Source: Bedellia somnulentella
Taxonomy: Eukaryota > Arthropoda > Insecta > Lepidoptera > Bedelliidae
Direction of reading: 5' to 3'
DNA length: 64,000 nt
NCBI GenBank assembly: GCA_963576735.1
Contig: OY755183.1
Span: 7,955,213 to 8,019,212 of the forward strand
Shown here: one piece after another, positions 10,740-36,741 of the stretch
Position numbering within the stretch: position 1 is the stretch's first letter
How the letters are laid out: every line of letters begins with the position of its first letter
Translations under genes and position numbers: made by a program
The notes under the pieces: model-generated
Databases searched by the model: none
What the model saw: the letters and a program-made list of their open reading frames with translations, nothing else
What the model was told of the DNA's origin: nothing

Positions 10740-12245
10740 TGGTGATGTGTGTGAGAGTGCAATTATCGGTCAACAGATGGCGTTACTGAATTAATATAAA
10801 CATAACATTGAGATATTTACTATTATTTACAAACTATGCATTCTGAGGCAACAGAATATTAATTTATGCGTAAGTAAAATATAGTATATCTATGAGAATA
10901 TCAGTTAAAAATAGTTAAAAAAACAAAAGCTATAAACATATTCTCAAACCTACCAAATGAATACGCAAAATTCATACAATATACTTTCAATTATCTTTAT
11001 TCATACATATTCGCATAGTTGAATGTGCAAAAGAAGGATTAGTGCATCCTATTATTCTAACCTAACACAAAAGCAAAAAGTCTCAAAAAGACTTTAATCA
11101 CTCGGGATTCGAACCTGGGTCATCCGTTAGTTTAGTTTTAACCAATCGGTATACAGCTACGCCACAAAAACATTAGTACTGACGTCAAATTTGTGATATG
11201 ATATATATCTAGTAGCTACACTATTGACAAACAATTAAATACATATATACATATACTCACGACTATAAATCCCTAAAAGGGGTAGCCAGAGCTAAGGAAC
11301 TTGAAGTTCCTCAGCCACTTTTGGAAGTTGCGTCGGGAAAAGATAGTGAACTAAAGGTTGTTGGTGATGGGTCTCCAACCACATCGCCCAAAAATCCCTT
11401 AAAAGCCCCAATACCGTTAGTCGCCTGTTACGTACAGCCACCGGAAGAAATGGGGTAGTGTTATTCTAAGCCTACACACAATTACTACACAGCAATTCAT
11501 TAAATGGACATTTATTTTGATGAAAATGGATAAAACCCTTATTTTTTTCAAAAACAGTAATAATGAAGAGTCTGATAAAGTCGGTCGATGAAAAAATTAA
11601 TCGTGTAAATATGGGGAGCAATAAGTTGGTGATGTGAGAGAGATTGCAATTATCGGCCAATAGATGGCGATGGCGGTACTGAACTAAAATTGAGATATTT
11701 ACTATTATTTACAAATATTATTTATTTAGTTTTATTATAAAAAGAATATTAATTTATGCGTAAGTAAAATATAATATATCTACGAGAATATCAGTTAAAA
11801 ATAGTTAAAAAAACAAAAGCTATAAACATATTCTCAAACCTACCAAATGAATACGCAAAATTCATACAATATGCTTTCAATTATCTTTATTCATACATAT
11901 TCGCATAGTTGAATGTGAAAAAGAAGGATTAGTGCATCCTATTATTCTAACCTAACACAAAAGCAAAAAAAATTTTTTGCTTTGACCACCCGGGATTCGA
12001 ACCTGGGTCTTTCGTACTTAGTGTTTACCAAACGGTATACCGCTACGCCACGCAGTCATTTATGTAAGTCTCAAATTTGTGATATCTTATATATCTAGTA
12101 GTCATACTACTGACAAACAATTAAATGGACAATTATTTTGATGAAAATGGATGAAACCCTTTTTTTTCCAAAAAGACTATTAATGAAGAGTCCGATAAAG
12201 TCGGTCGATGAAAAAACTAATCGTGTAAATATGGGGAACCATATA
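10740..12245 (-). repeat. two-copy tandem unit of about 600 bp carrying a tRNA-like SINE head
   Basis: Unit 1 is 10740-11240 plus 11485-11628, split by a family A insertion. Unit 2 is 11628-12245. Both run from 'ggtgatgtg..gagag' through 'gatatttactattatttac', 'acatattctcaaacctacc' and a tRNA-like block to 'gtaaatatgggga'. The tRNA-like blocks read on the minus strand have an A-box-like TGGCGTAGCGG and a B-box-like GGTTCGAATCCC. The two units differ at scattered bases, so the duplication is not very recent. Confidence 0.8.
11241..11494 (-). mobile_element. family A short element inserted in tandem unit 1
   Basis: Full-length reverse copy. It interrupts unit 1 exactly where unit 2 reads continuously ('acaattaaat' then 'ggac'). 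Similar 'attaaat' bases flank both sides of the insertion, as expected for a short target duplication. Confidence 0.8.
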
Positions 12246-12359
12246 AAAGTTATGTTTTTTTATGCTCCTGTGGGAACCCTTGCGAAATCCGGGATAAACT
12301 GTATTCTATATGTTGGCCAGGTGTATAACCTAAATTCATGCCAAATTTGATCAAGATCG

Positions 12360-12420
12360 GTCCGGTAGAATTAACGTGATGAACGGACATACAGACAGAC
12401 AGACAGACAGACATTTTTTT
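12360..12420. repeat. (CAGA)n microsatellite in a transposon tail
   Basis: A run of cagacagaca follows 'gatcggtccggtagaatt', a sequence context commonly seen at insect transposon ends. There is no coding content. Confidence 0.5.
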
Positions 12421-12486
12421 CAAAAATAGCCAATTTGGCTTCAGTATCGAAAATAAAACATATTCCACCGGTTTTTATTTTTTTTT

Positions 12487-12716
12487 CTTCAATGTACAGT
12501 TTTGACCTCGTTACAGTCTTATTATAGTATAGATAGAAGAAGATAGATAGATAGATATCATATATTTGTTATCTGCAATCAAAATGCAAACTAATATCTT
12601 TTTTTCTTCAATGTACAGTTTTGACCTCGTTACAGTCTTATTATAGTATAGATAGAAGAAGATAGATAGATAGATATCATATATTTGTTATCTGCAATCA
12701 AAATGCAAACTAATAT
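12487..12716. repeat. 119-bp perfect tandem duplication
   Basis: The block beginning 'cttcaatgtacagttttgac' at 12487 is repeated from 12606 with essentially no differences. Each copy holds a (GATA)n run. The near identity marks a recent duplication. Confidence 0.85.
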
Positions 12717-13091
12717 TTGTTTTTCATAGTGTTTGTATTAAATACAAAGTTCCATTTGTAGTTTTACTAAATTATATCTGTTCTGTGGTATATTTGTAAT
12801 ATATTTGTTCAAACAAATATTCGTTGTTAGTTTTCATCAAGATCTTGCAATTTATACAGGTTTTTTTTTATTTTAAACTAAATTCTAAAGTAACAACTTT
12901 CTTATATCAAAATTAAGACGGGGAGGGGACAGTTATTTTCTACTTTGGGAGTTTATAGCTTTCATTCTATTGATTTAAAAAAAATATGGTTTGAAAAACT
13001 ACGATGTCACTTTTAGAGACCTATTTAAAAATATAATTAGACTTTGTTGTTCACGAAATCTCATATGAGGATTATTTTACTAATCAATTAA

Positions 13092-13168
13092 GGAAAGAAA
13101 CTAGCAGGATTTGAACCCGCGACATCCTTGTCTACGTCCCGATCGCTCTGTCAACTGAGCTAATTTCT
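13092..13168 (-). repeat. tRNA-like SINE head
   Basis: Read on the minus strand it has TTAGCTCAGTTGACAGAGC (A box) and GGGTTCAAATCCTGC (B box). A clover-leaf does not close and the 3' side runs into AT-rich repeat, so this is a SINE relic and not a functional tRNA. Confidence 0.6.
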
Positions 13169-13277
13169 TAATTAATTACTATTTAAAAATAACTTACTTG
13201 TATCATCAAGTTGATTTTTTTATATTATCATGTTTTGTCCTAAAACCTTGAAACGGTTTACACTTTACGTCTACCTG

Positions 13278-14398
13278 TTAACCTTTTCTGCAGTTCAGAC
13301 GTGATTGAGTACCGAACATCTAATCATCTAATCATCCAAAAATTATATCCTCATTATACCTCTTATGTTAAGAATTTTGTCCCTCTTACCTTTTATATCA
13401 CAAAAGGAACCCCCATACTAAATTTCAGAAATGAGTCTTTTTTCATATAAATTTTACCACCCGATTTAATCCATTTAGGGGAATTTTTGTGTCTTTCCCC
13501 TACACAAATCATCGAAAACCTGTATACCAATTTTCAAACTTCCAAGTATACAATAAAAACAAATACATTTAAACTTTTCACCCCTTTTTCAACCCCTTAG
13601 GATTGTAATTTCTAAAATTCGGTTCTTAGTGCTCACTAACATATAAAATACACCCCTGCAGAAAATTTCAACTTTCTAGTTATAGCAGTTTCGGCTGTGG
13701 GTTTATTCTAAGTCAGTCAGTTAGTCAGTTTTGCATTTTATATATGTAATAATAATAATGGATATCCCACAATGTTTGATTTGTTATTTACTTTTTATGA
13801 CAAATAATGGTAAATTATTGAAGCGATTTTAACTAATGCAGCAATAATCCTTATCCGATTAAATACCTTAAATAAATTATTTATTCAATATAGATCTATA
13901 TAGCATTTTACAGCATATGATTCAAATGAATATTTCCTAATATGGTGGATTTTTGGGCGACGCGGTTGGAGACCCATCACCAACAACCTTTATTGAAACA
14001 TCTTTTCCCCACTCAACTTTCCAAAAGTGGCTGAGGAATTTCTTATTCCTTAGCTTTGGCTACCCCTTCTAGGGATTTATAGCCGTGAGTATATGAATAT
14101 TTCCTAAGATATTACAGAATAAAAATTGCGGGACATAACATTTGCGGTGCGCGTTATCGGACTGCCTATAAAAAATATTGCCTATTTACTTAACTCTGGA
14201 CATAATAATCGAATGAAAATTGGTTTGTAAAAAATTTAACCTAGATTAGAGAAACATTTTTTTTCCTAAAAGAGGTGAAATAGAGGGTATAGTTTTTTTA
14301 TTATTAAATGTTCGGTACTCAATCACGTCTGAACGCTTTGATTAAAACAAAATAGCGGTTGTTTTAATCAAAGTCTGAACGGCAGAAAAGGTTCTGAT
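13278..14398. mobile_element. possible TIR element of about 1.1 kb
   Basis: 'gttcagacgtgattgagtac' at 13292 has its exact reverse complement, 'gtactcaatcacgtctgaac', near 14315. 'ccttttctgc' and 'gcagaaaagg' match outside these. The interior holds no transposase; a truncated family A element lies at 13945-14094. A separate short hairpin, ctttgattaaaacaa paired with ttgttttaatcaaag, lies at 14337-14373. Confidence 0.55.
13945..14094 (+). mobile_element. family A short element, 5'-truncated
   Basis: The copy starts at the 'gatttttgggcgacgcggtt' block and ends 'ccgtgagtatatgaat'. The head portion is absent. Confidence 0.75.
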
Positions 14399-14408
14399 GT
14401 GGTTCTGA

Positions 14409-15471
14409 CATAGCTGGGCACCGTTAATCAAATAGTTAACTTCGTTAATCGTTAATCCGTTACAAAAAATGTTAGCTTCGTTAAACGTTAAAGCGTTACA
14501 TTTCGCAAGAATTAACGCAAGTTAACGTTAATCGTTAATCCGTTAATATGTGTAAAATTGCATTTTTATATCCTTGCGTTATCACTAACGCAACGATTTA
14601 AAAATGCAATTTTACACACATTTTTACAATTTTTTTGTTCACACTTATAAAACCTGTTGGTTTATGATGTTAGGAAGGAACTGGAAGTTAGGAAGAAAAC
14701 AAAATACTTGTTTAATTCAAATGTATAATTTAATCGCCGGGCATAAAGTGCATATTCCCCTTCATGAACATTAACATATTGAAGTTCTCGTCTGAAAGAG
14801 AGGCTCGCTTTGGTGGTAAAATGTCTTTACCCGTGGAAAACAGACGTTCAACTGCAGCGCTTGAGGGTGCAGCAGTATTGTATTTGATGAATAGATTTAT
14901 GAATATCTGTTCTCCGAGGAATGCAGCATCGTTGAACGAGTCTTTTGATTTCATGTCCAGCCATGTCTTCCAACTTCCTTGATATGGTTTTAATTACTGC
15001 ACTGCACAGTACACTTTTTCTATCTAACTGCACTCTTTTTTATCAACACGCAAATGAAATGATGACTGACAGTAATAATTATAATGAATAATAACCACAA
15101 ACACAAACAAAACACTCGTCACTCTAAGTACCGGCGCGGCGCTAAGTAATGAAATGATCAAACGAAACAAATATCTTCGCAGTTTTCTCACTCGCACGCG
15201 CCGGCAAAATATATCTAGTTTTGTTTTTGTCTCACTTCACTCGCTGCCACGCGCCGCCCGGCACTTGTCATTTCATTTCATACTTGTCTGAACCTGTTTT
15301 TCGCGCCGCGTTGCGATGCCGGCCGTGGGTACCCATTGGATTAACGATTAATGGACTTCTGGCTGATGTTAACGGAATTTTTAAAAGTTAACTTAAAAGT
15401 TAATCCGTTAACCAAAATATTAACTTCGTTAATTAACGATTAACGGATTAACGAGTTAATGCCCAGCTATG
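14409..15471 (-). mobile_element. hAT element with perfect 8-bp target duplication
   Basis: Terminal inverted repeats begin CATAGCTGGGCA at both ends. The element is flanked by the identical 8-mer ggttctga at 14401-14408 and 15472-15479, the hAT hallmark. The subterminal regions are packed with 'gttaac' and 'cgttaatc' repeats. The only coding part is a C-terminal transposase fragment, so the copy is non-autonomous by internal deletion. Confidence 0.92.
14730..14960 (-). pseudogene. hAT transposase C-terminal dimerisation fragment
   Basis: The frame reads YNTAAPSSAAVERLFSTGKD followed by ILPPKRASLSDENFNMLMF, the conserved hAT family C-terminal dimerisation motif, and ends at a stop at 14730. 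The upstream frame is lost after about 75 residues. The zinc-finger and catalytic DDE parts are not present in this element. Confidence 0.85.
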
Positions 15472-15479
15472 GGTTCTGA

Positions 15480-16175
15480 TTATGATTTGTCTTATCTCAC
15501 ATAGACAAAGTTGTGCAGGTCAACTGATGAAGGTAGTTTAAAATATTGAAAAGGTAAAGTAAGAGCTGCTGTGATACTATAATATAAAAATAAGTTGGGT
15601 TTTCCTTCCTGACGCTATAACTGCAGAACGCGTCATGTGAACCGATTTCAACGGTTTTGCATTCGTTGGAAAGGTCTCGGGCTCCGTGAGTTTTATAGCA
15701 AAGAAAATTCAGGAGGAAAACAGAGAGTATCGATTTTCACATATAGTGCCATCTCTGGTACACAGCATGTACTACAAAGGCGTCAATTGTGTGAGTGAGA
15801 GTGTAATCCCTCACGAAAATAAGCCATTGGTGGCCATACAATTTTCAACTCAACTCACATTATAATATATATAATATTGTTTTAACAAAATATATACGGA
15901 AACCTAATTTTGTATGAAAAACTTTATGAAAATCTTATGAAAATAAACCCATCAATCACGTCAATGTTAGTCCATCAATGGACATGGACAAACTTGGTAT
16001 GTCAATGTCACTCACTCAAATTGTCCAATGCTTTTTCTCTCTTTATCTGTTGCAAAAATTTTGTGTTTTACTAATACAAATCAAAACATCTCATCGAAAT
16101 AATATTTCTTACAAATACACACGGACACCAAACTTAATAATTGTTATGTTTTAAGTGAAACAAAAAACTAAAAAG
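15480..16175 (+). promoter_or_regulatory. Tgs1 upstream region and 5' UTR
   Basis: This is the gap between the hAT element and the Tgs1 start codon. The first half includes degenerate transposon sequence ('ggaaaggtctcgggctccgt'). The last 200 bases before the ATG are AT-rich and free of recognisable repeats. No TATA box can be called with confidence. The promoter role is inferred from position only. Confidence 0.35.
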
Positions 16176-30575
<14,400 letters not shown>

Positions 30576-31149
30576 ATTAATTTAAGTTTATTAGTTTAAG
30601 TTAAAATGTACTTTAATTTGCATTATGCAAAGACATAGGTCTGGAATAATATTTTTTTATATTTGTTTCAATCGCTTAAGTTACACAATGAAAATAATTT
30701 GAATGATGTAATGAAGAATTTCGAATGTTGTTTTGCTTATTTCAATAATTATATTGAGTTCAAAAAAGCGCAACCATGTTTAATTAATGTGTATAAATCA
30801 TTGCTTGCTTCAATGAGACAATCTTTCAATATTTTTAAATGAAATGTTTTACATTTGAAAGACAAAGTTCGTTTTATTTAGTTCAAATAATGAATATTAT
30901 AATTCGAATATCATTTCGTTGATAAGTTATGTTTAGCCAAAGTAAACATTTACATTTACGACTAAGTTAAAGCGATAATAAATATATTTTTTACTTGTAT
31001 AATTTAGTCACCTTCTCGACAATGTGTGTATTCATTTCCATTTTCAATAATATAATTACAAACGAACAAATTAATTGAACTAGCATTTTTTATCGTTGTG
31101 GTCAATAACCCATTGTCATTTATACTTTCGTTAAAAAATATTAATGAAA
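30576..31149 (+). other. Tgs1 3' UTR
   Basis: AT-rich non-coding sequence follows the Tgs1 stop. The AATAAA at 30977-30982 is the best candidate polyadenylation signal. The transcript end is inferred. Confidence 0.5.
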
Positions 31150-31498
31150 CCAGAGGGTCAACTCTTCACATCGAGAACAATAATAGGCATACTTCTATCT
31201 TCTAAACCATAATAAAATTTATTTTTGTCTCGCTCACACGAAACATATTTTTGTATTTTGCCATTTCTGATATATGAGAATACATGGTGAGATTCGACGA
31301 ATCCAACGATACCTCGTAGTTGTCGTTGGTTTCATCTAATAGAAAGCGTCTATATTTATATTGTTCTATACATATCAAAATGTCAAAAATATAGCCGAAT
31401 ATTCGATCGTGCGAGGGAGAAAGAAATAAATGTTGATATGGGTAGAAGAGATAAGTATGCTAATTATCGTTCTCGGCGTGAAGAGTAGACCTTCAGAG
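31150..31498. mobile_element. MITE with about 85-bp inverted ends
   Basis: 'ggtcaactcttcacatcgag' near 31157 pairs with 'cggcgtgaagagtagacc' near 31475. The pairing continues inward through 'gcatact' and 'tgtctcgctcacacga' against 'tcgtgcgagggaga'. It has no coding content. Confidence 0.75.
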
Positions 31499-33450
31499 GT
31501 TAGAATTTGAGTCTTAATATGTATGTGCTAAATTGAAGTTGATGTTATAACTCTGTTATTATCCACGTTCACATCACTGAAGGGATATAGACATTGAAAT
31601 TACCTTTGTGTGAATACTTTTAAATTAACTCACCGAAACAAGGCAATACTATTTTCTTTGTTTAATTTCAGTTTATTCATTATGCATATACGTATACTAA
31701 AGCATAGTTACTTAACAAATAATATTTTACTGTGCTATCAGTGGCTTGTCTCTGAACCTTGATAGAACAATCATATTGTACTCTCTTTGAAGCATACATT
31801 GTTGTATTTCTGATAAGTGTAAACGTGCTTAGTTTTAATCAATGGACCGTAGTCTGATTGGCAATCTAGTTATATAATATATACCTAATGAAAACATCGT
31901 GTTATTTCTTTGTAGTACTTAATTATATGAAGGTAGTAAAGGTACGTAAATTTTGTTTTCACTGCATCCCACTTAGAAGATAAACAAATATTCTCAAGTT
32001 CAATACTTTATTATATAGTGAAGTGCATATTTTAAATTTACTCGTAGTTAATAAAGTCTTGTGATGTAAAGTGCATTTTATAGATATAACGAAAATGTAT
32101 AATCATTAGTATGTGTAACTATTTACGCACAGTTTATAAACGCAGTTATGAAAAATTATGAATTCACCTTGGTATTTTCAATAAAATTATCCTTTTGTGA
32201 GAACAGCAAAGATATACTGGCCAGTACATTCCGCTTTACCTACATATTATTACTTAAAAGGAAAAACTTTTTGATTGCAAAATGTAAGATATGAAAGAGA
32301 CAACACTAATGAGTGAGTCTACTATTCTGTGCCCGTGATCTGAAGCTTGATGCACTGACTAGAAGATGATACACTGAAACTATATTTTTCTTTTTGGTAA
32401 TAATATCTAAAGGGTTGGACCACATCTGGCAGCACGGATTTACCTTTTTACGCCGCCCTTTCTCTTTCTTTCGCTCAGAACTGCCATTTGCTAGACTGAG
32501 ACAGAAAGCATAATGTGATCGCTTTGAGGATTCCGCCGCGTGCTATCGCATCATACTTTCTGTCTCGGTCTAGCAAAAAGCAATTTTTGTTTAGCTTCAA
32601 TTAGCTACTCGTGTGTAATCTATATTTATTTGGAAAACGCGGGTTAATAGCTTACCTACTGTGTTTATAATGTGTGTGACAGTATAATAGTATGATTACG
32701 ATTATAGTTGTTTGCTGTAGCTTTAATAACGGTGAAAGAAGGGCTTGTTCTAAAGGAGGGATAGAAGCCGAAGTTACCAAGTGTTAGATAAGATACCAAA
32801 ATTAGCTTGCAAATACATTTACATTGAGAAATAAATAAATTAGACCGCCTAGACTATTGCATAGCTCATTTCCTGCTTGTCCTATGTAGCCAGAATGTTT
32901 ATAAAGTTGTGTGAATAAAGATGTCAGACTTTTTGGACAAATTAATTACCACAAAAGAAAATGGATACTTACTAGCTATAATTCATTCAGGGAAGAATAA
33001 ATATTGTGTACAGAATAATTCCATATAAATAAATTTACGTTGGCTTATTATTTTTTATTCTATAAATAAATATTAATAATAATAAGACATTGAATAGTCA
33101 GATGTCTTTTCACACAACTCTGTCAGAAGCAAAACTGTATCTTTTGTAACTAAGTCAAATGGGTATTGTTTATGTAGAACATATTTCCGATTGTTCTTTG
33201 CACATTTTACGTATATATTAATGGTTTTTTGACTTTACTGTGTAATTGTTCACCGATGTAATACTTGTTGTGATCTGTACATTGTTTAATATGCATTTAT
33301 TGAGAAATATACTGACTCAATGAGACTTAATCAATCTGACTTATAATTTAACATTACATGCCTTACTTTGATTTAGTTCTGCAAAATAATTCAAAACAAA
33401 ATATTTTATGAAAGACAACACGTCGCTGGGGCCCCAGACCATTTCAAGTA
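31499..33450. other. gene-free AT-rich region with one hairpin
   Basis: No gene is recognised. A long imperfect hairpin sits at 32489-32577. A 26-bp string beginning 'acagcaaagatatactggcc' at 32203 recurs at 39458. Confidence 0.4.
32489..32577. repeat. 36-bp-stem hairpin
   Basis: 'tttgctagactgagacagaa' pairs with 'ttctgtctcggtctagcaaa', and the stem continues through 'tgtgatcgc' against 'gctatcgca'. The loop is about 17 bases. It may be a small MITE, since it shows no gene context. Confidence 0.7.
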
Positions 33451-33693
33451 CATACATACATATACTCACGGCTATAAATCCCTAGAAGGGATAGCCAGAG
33501 CTAAGGAATTAAAAATTCCTCAGCCACTTTTGGAAAATTGAGTGAGGAAAAGATGGTTAAATAAATGTTGTTGGTGATGGGTCTCCAACCGCATCGCTCA
33601 AATTCCTTTGCAAGCCCCAATGCCGTTAGTCGCCTCTTACATTCACCCACCGGAAGAAATGGGGTAGTGCTAATCTAAGCCGACACTACACAG
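33451..33693 (-). mobile_element. family A short interspersed element
   Basis: Full-length reverse copy with a CATA tail and the head 'gccgacactacacag'. Confidence 0.85.
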
Positions 33694-34559
33694 TTCAAAG
33701 TATAACTAAATAGACAATCAATGCTAAATATCTTGTACTTGTCATCTTGAACTATGACTCAAATTCTTATTGAAGCAATCTTGAACTTGGTTCAAATAGA
33801 ATAAGATGTATAAAAACAAGTGTTCTAACAGACACCCTATATGTATGGGCTAAAGTGTCTGTTAGGACACTCATATCTGCAACGACACCTTAGGGTAACT
33901 GATAACTTTTTAGGGCTCATAGTTCCTGGAGTGGAGACTAAGGCCTGGTTAATATTATGGTATGGGGAGAGGGAGAGACCTACTTGTCAAAGTGAAGATA
34001 TTTCTGGGAGGCCTAACTCCAGCAGTAGTAGCAAACAGTGTGCAGTAGCAACTGTTATGAAAGAGACTATTATTTATTTGTTAACAATAATTGCAGATCA
34101 ATGTTACCAAAACTGTGCATATCTGGTGTGCTATTTGCTACAAAGCTATTTGCTTGAAGATGTTAATTTCTACTTACAAAAAATCTAAGCCATTTAGAAA
34201 GTGTATTAATAACCCCATACTATATAATATTGAAAATAAAACACAAATTTTGTTTGTTTTTTAATCACATGACAATCCTTAACTAATGTACCACACAGAA
34301 TGTAATATTATCATATCAACACTTTTGGAATGAGCTTTTATGAACAAAATACTGAAAATTACAAGTTATGGTACTGACCAACCATTAAATCATGGCATTA
34401 CAATATTTTTGCCAGATACTTCAATCACAACCCATGATAGGTATAATGTGTTAATTCACACCAATCAAAGGGTAATAATGTATATAAAGAAAAGAAATGA
34501 ATGTAGACATTCCAGCAAGAAATTAAGTGAATCTTATCCTATAATTATTCTAAATACAT

Positions 34560-35472
34560 CTATTCTTTCATTTCCCCTTCTTCATCCTCCTCCTCTGCGC
34601 CTCTTATGTATAGAACATTGTTACATCTAATGAGTACTTCACCAAGATTCCCTGAAATTATGGAAAACACTTGAATGAGATATGTGTTATTCATAAATTA
34701 ATTTAAGCAGTAAGAAGATTTTCAGAGACAGATTAATTAAGCTTATACAAATGAATATAAATCCAAAATAAACATAACTAGAGCTTCAGAATTTGAAATT
34801 ACTTAGCTACTTCCAGAAGTTACATATAATCACGGTTATAAATTCCAATAAGCCACTTTTAGAAGTTGAGTGGGGAAAAGATGATAAAATAAAGGATGGT
34901 GTGTTATGGGCCTCCACTCCATGACACTTACATGAAGAAATGGGTGAGTACTGTTCTCAGCCAACAATGTACATCAACTTGTAATAATTATAACCAAATG
35001 GTAATAGCATATTTCCCCACATAATAAATACTTTATGCAATTAGAATGATGGTCAAATAAGTTACATTAATCACAACACTGCTGTATAAAGGGTTAAGAA
35101 ACAATAAAGGGTAATAAATTAAATCCTAATTTTGGACATATCAATCAGTGCAATATCAAGTCTCATAAGTTAATGTCAGGGGTGTCATTTATTATGCAGT
35201 CTTGTCAGGATTTGCCAGCTTCACCACTATTTATACAATGAATAAGATTTGAAAAATAAGGAAGTAACCAAAATACTTCATCATGTTGTCAGTTTACCTG
35301 TGCAATTTCCTTCAACGTGTTCTTCTGTATTAGCTAGTTGCAAATTCATATAACCATCAGTTGATACTAATAAACCTTTGTATTCGTGACCCCACTTTAA
35401 TTTAACAAGTACTGATTTTCCTGTGAGGCTGTTCAGGAAAGGTTTTGGGTTAATTGGCATAGCCGCTGCCAT
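34560..35472 (-). CDS. SNRPF: small nuclear ribonucleoprotein F (SmF)
   Basis: One of seven Sm proteins that form the ring on U1, U2, U4 and U5 snRNAs. Coding exons are 35298-35472 and 34560-34651 (minus strand), joined in phase 1 to give 88 residues, the normal SmF length. It starts [19 protein letters not shown]. Sm1 contains [20 protein letters not shown] and Sm2 contains [16 protein letters not shown], followed by an acidic tail [11 protein letters not shown]. The GTAAAC donor and the ATTTCAG acceptor are both canonical. A 5' UTR intron is likely, with an acceptor just upstream of the ATG near 35490 and a donor near 35630. It is convergent with Tgs1. Confidence 0.95.
34826..34971 (-). mobile_element. 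family A relic in the SNRPF intron
   Basis: A diverged copy: 'taatcacggttataaattcc', 'agccacttttagaagttgag', then a decayed head 'gaagaaatgggtgagtac'. Confidence 0.6.
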
Positions 35473-35630
35473 GGTGATCAGTAAATTTTATTTCTGAAAA
35501 GTAATAAATCACACATAAATTTATAACGAAGTGCAAGAGAAATTGTTAAATGATAGATAGTATTTAACGTACTAAACTAATAAGAAAAGAAACAATAAAC
35601 GCAAACAATTTAATTATTCCTTTTTCTAAC

Positions 35631-35740
35631 CTCACGTCGTAAAACAAAGATCAGTCAGATCGCCGGCGTTGGTTGGTTTGGGTTGCTTTGCTTATAGTCT
35701 GTGGTTTGACTGTGTGTTGTGTTGATTGTACATGTACACC
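35631..35740 (-). promoter_or_regulatory. probable SNRPF promoter and first non-coding exon
   Basis: On the minus strand a CG-containing patch ('cgccggcgatctgactgat') leads to a good donor (GTGAG then GTTAGA) at 35630. This places transcription start somewhere above 35640. It is inferred from the splice site and composition; no TATA box is seen. Confidence 0.4.
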
Positions 35741-35934
35741 CTTTTGCAGGGCTTCATAAAAATATCAAGAACCGTTATCATAACTAACTATAACTAAACT
35801 ATTAACGCCTTAGTATTTTTAAATTTAAGATAAACGACGTTGTTAAGAGTATCGTTAAATTAAATCTAGTAACATTAATAAGGCATATTAACGTTATATT
35901 TTCGTTAATTTGCACAAACATCACGTCATGACTT

Positions 35935-36500
35935 TGGTTCCCATTGGGTAGGCAGAGACTATCGATCACCACTTTGTACGATCCTGGAAAACCTCTTGAG
36001 CTTCATCTGCTGACATTGCCTTACACTCTGGCTCTATAAATATCTTTCAATGTTCAATCATCCATCCTCTCTATGTGTGGCAGCGTACCATAAGTAACCA
36101 TCTTTAAAAGTCTTATTCACGATCGGTTTCCGACCACCGACCATCGTGTCCTTGGTTGAGTTGACATAAAAATGGACAGTGTAGAAGTCTGCTGTTCGAA
36201 CCGATAATTGGTTGATGTCAACGGCCTTGGTTGGAATCGCATCTCTTCCGATTGAACTCACAAGTTGATTCCAACCACCGACCGTGTAGAAAAAATACAA
36301 AAATCGGTTGTCCCGACCAAGGACACATGGTCGGTGGTCGGTCACCAATAGTGTATAAGGCTTTTAACTATTTTTTTCTATTTTTTTTTACATATCCTGT
36401 TTCAACGAATATTATTACTCTAACGTCCTGTTTCACACCGCACTTTTCACTAATCATACTATTTCTCACTTACTAGATCCCGTAACCTTACAATTTATAC
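35935..36500 (-). mobile_element. LINE 3' fragment with nested MITE
   Basis: The LINE (3541 family) 3' end is collinear from 'gttcccattgggtaggcaga' onward but heavily decayed. It is interrupted by a MITE at about 36101-36367, whose arms read 'gaccaccgaccatcgtgtcc' and 'ggacacatggtcggtggtc', with outer ends 'ttaaaagtc' and 'gcttttaa'. Confidence 0.7.
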
Positions 36501-36741
36501 ATTTCATTTTATCTGAGGGACTTCTAGAGATCTTCAAGTTACTTTCGACTTTGAAATGTAACGTGTCATAGTAATTATTTTGTGATAACACGATGTGTAA
36601 CACCGACTGCGTTAGGTTAAATTTTTATGATCTTATTTTGTAGTGCTGGAAAAAATATTTATGTGCCCTTCAGGCATACATCGGTGTATTTACTGTTTTT
36701 TTTTTATAAGAGTAGTTTTGCAAATAAATAGATTAAATGCA

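Noticed and set aside
11982..12052. tRNA gene on the minus strand (also 13092, 50186, 57376, 62360)
   Set aside because: A and B boxes are present but acceptor stems and anticodon arms do not pair properly and the sequences sit in dispersed repeats; called SINE heads.
14764..14982. Plus-strand frame across the hAT fragment
   Set aside because: Antisense to the clear hAT dimerisation motif.
33841..34188. 115-residue open frame on the plus strand between Tgs1 and SNRPF
   Set aside because: No recognisable domain, composition like its surroundings, no splice or UTR support; likely chance.
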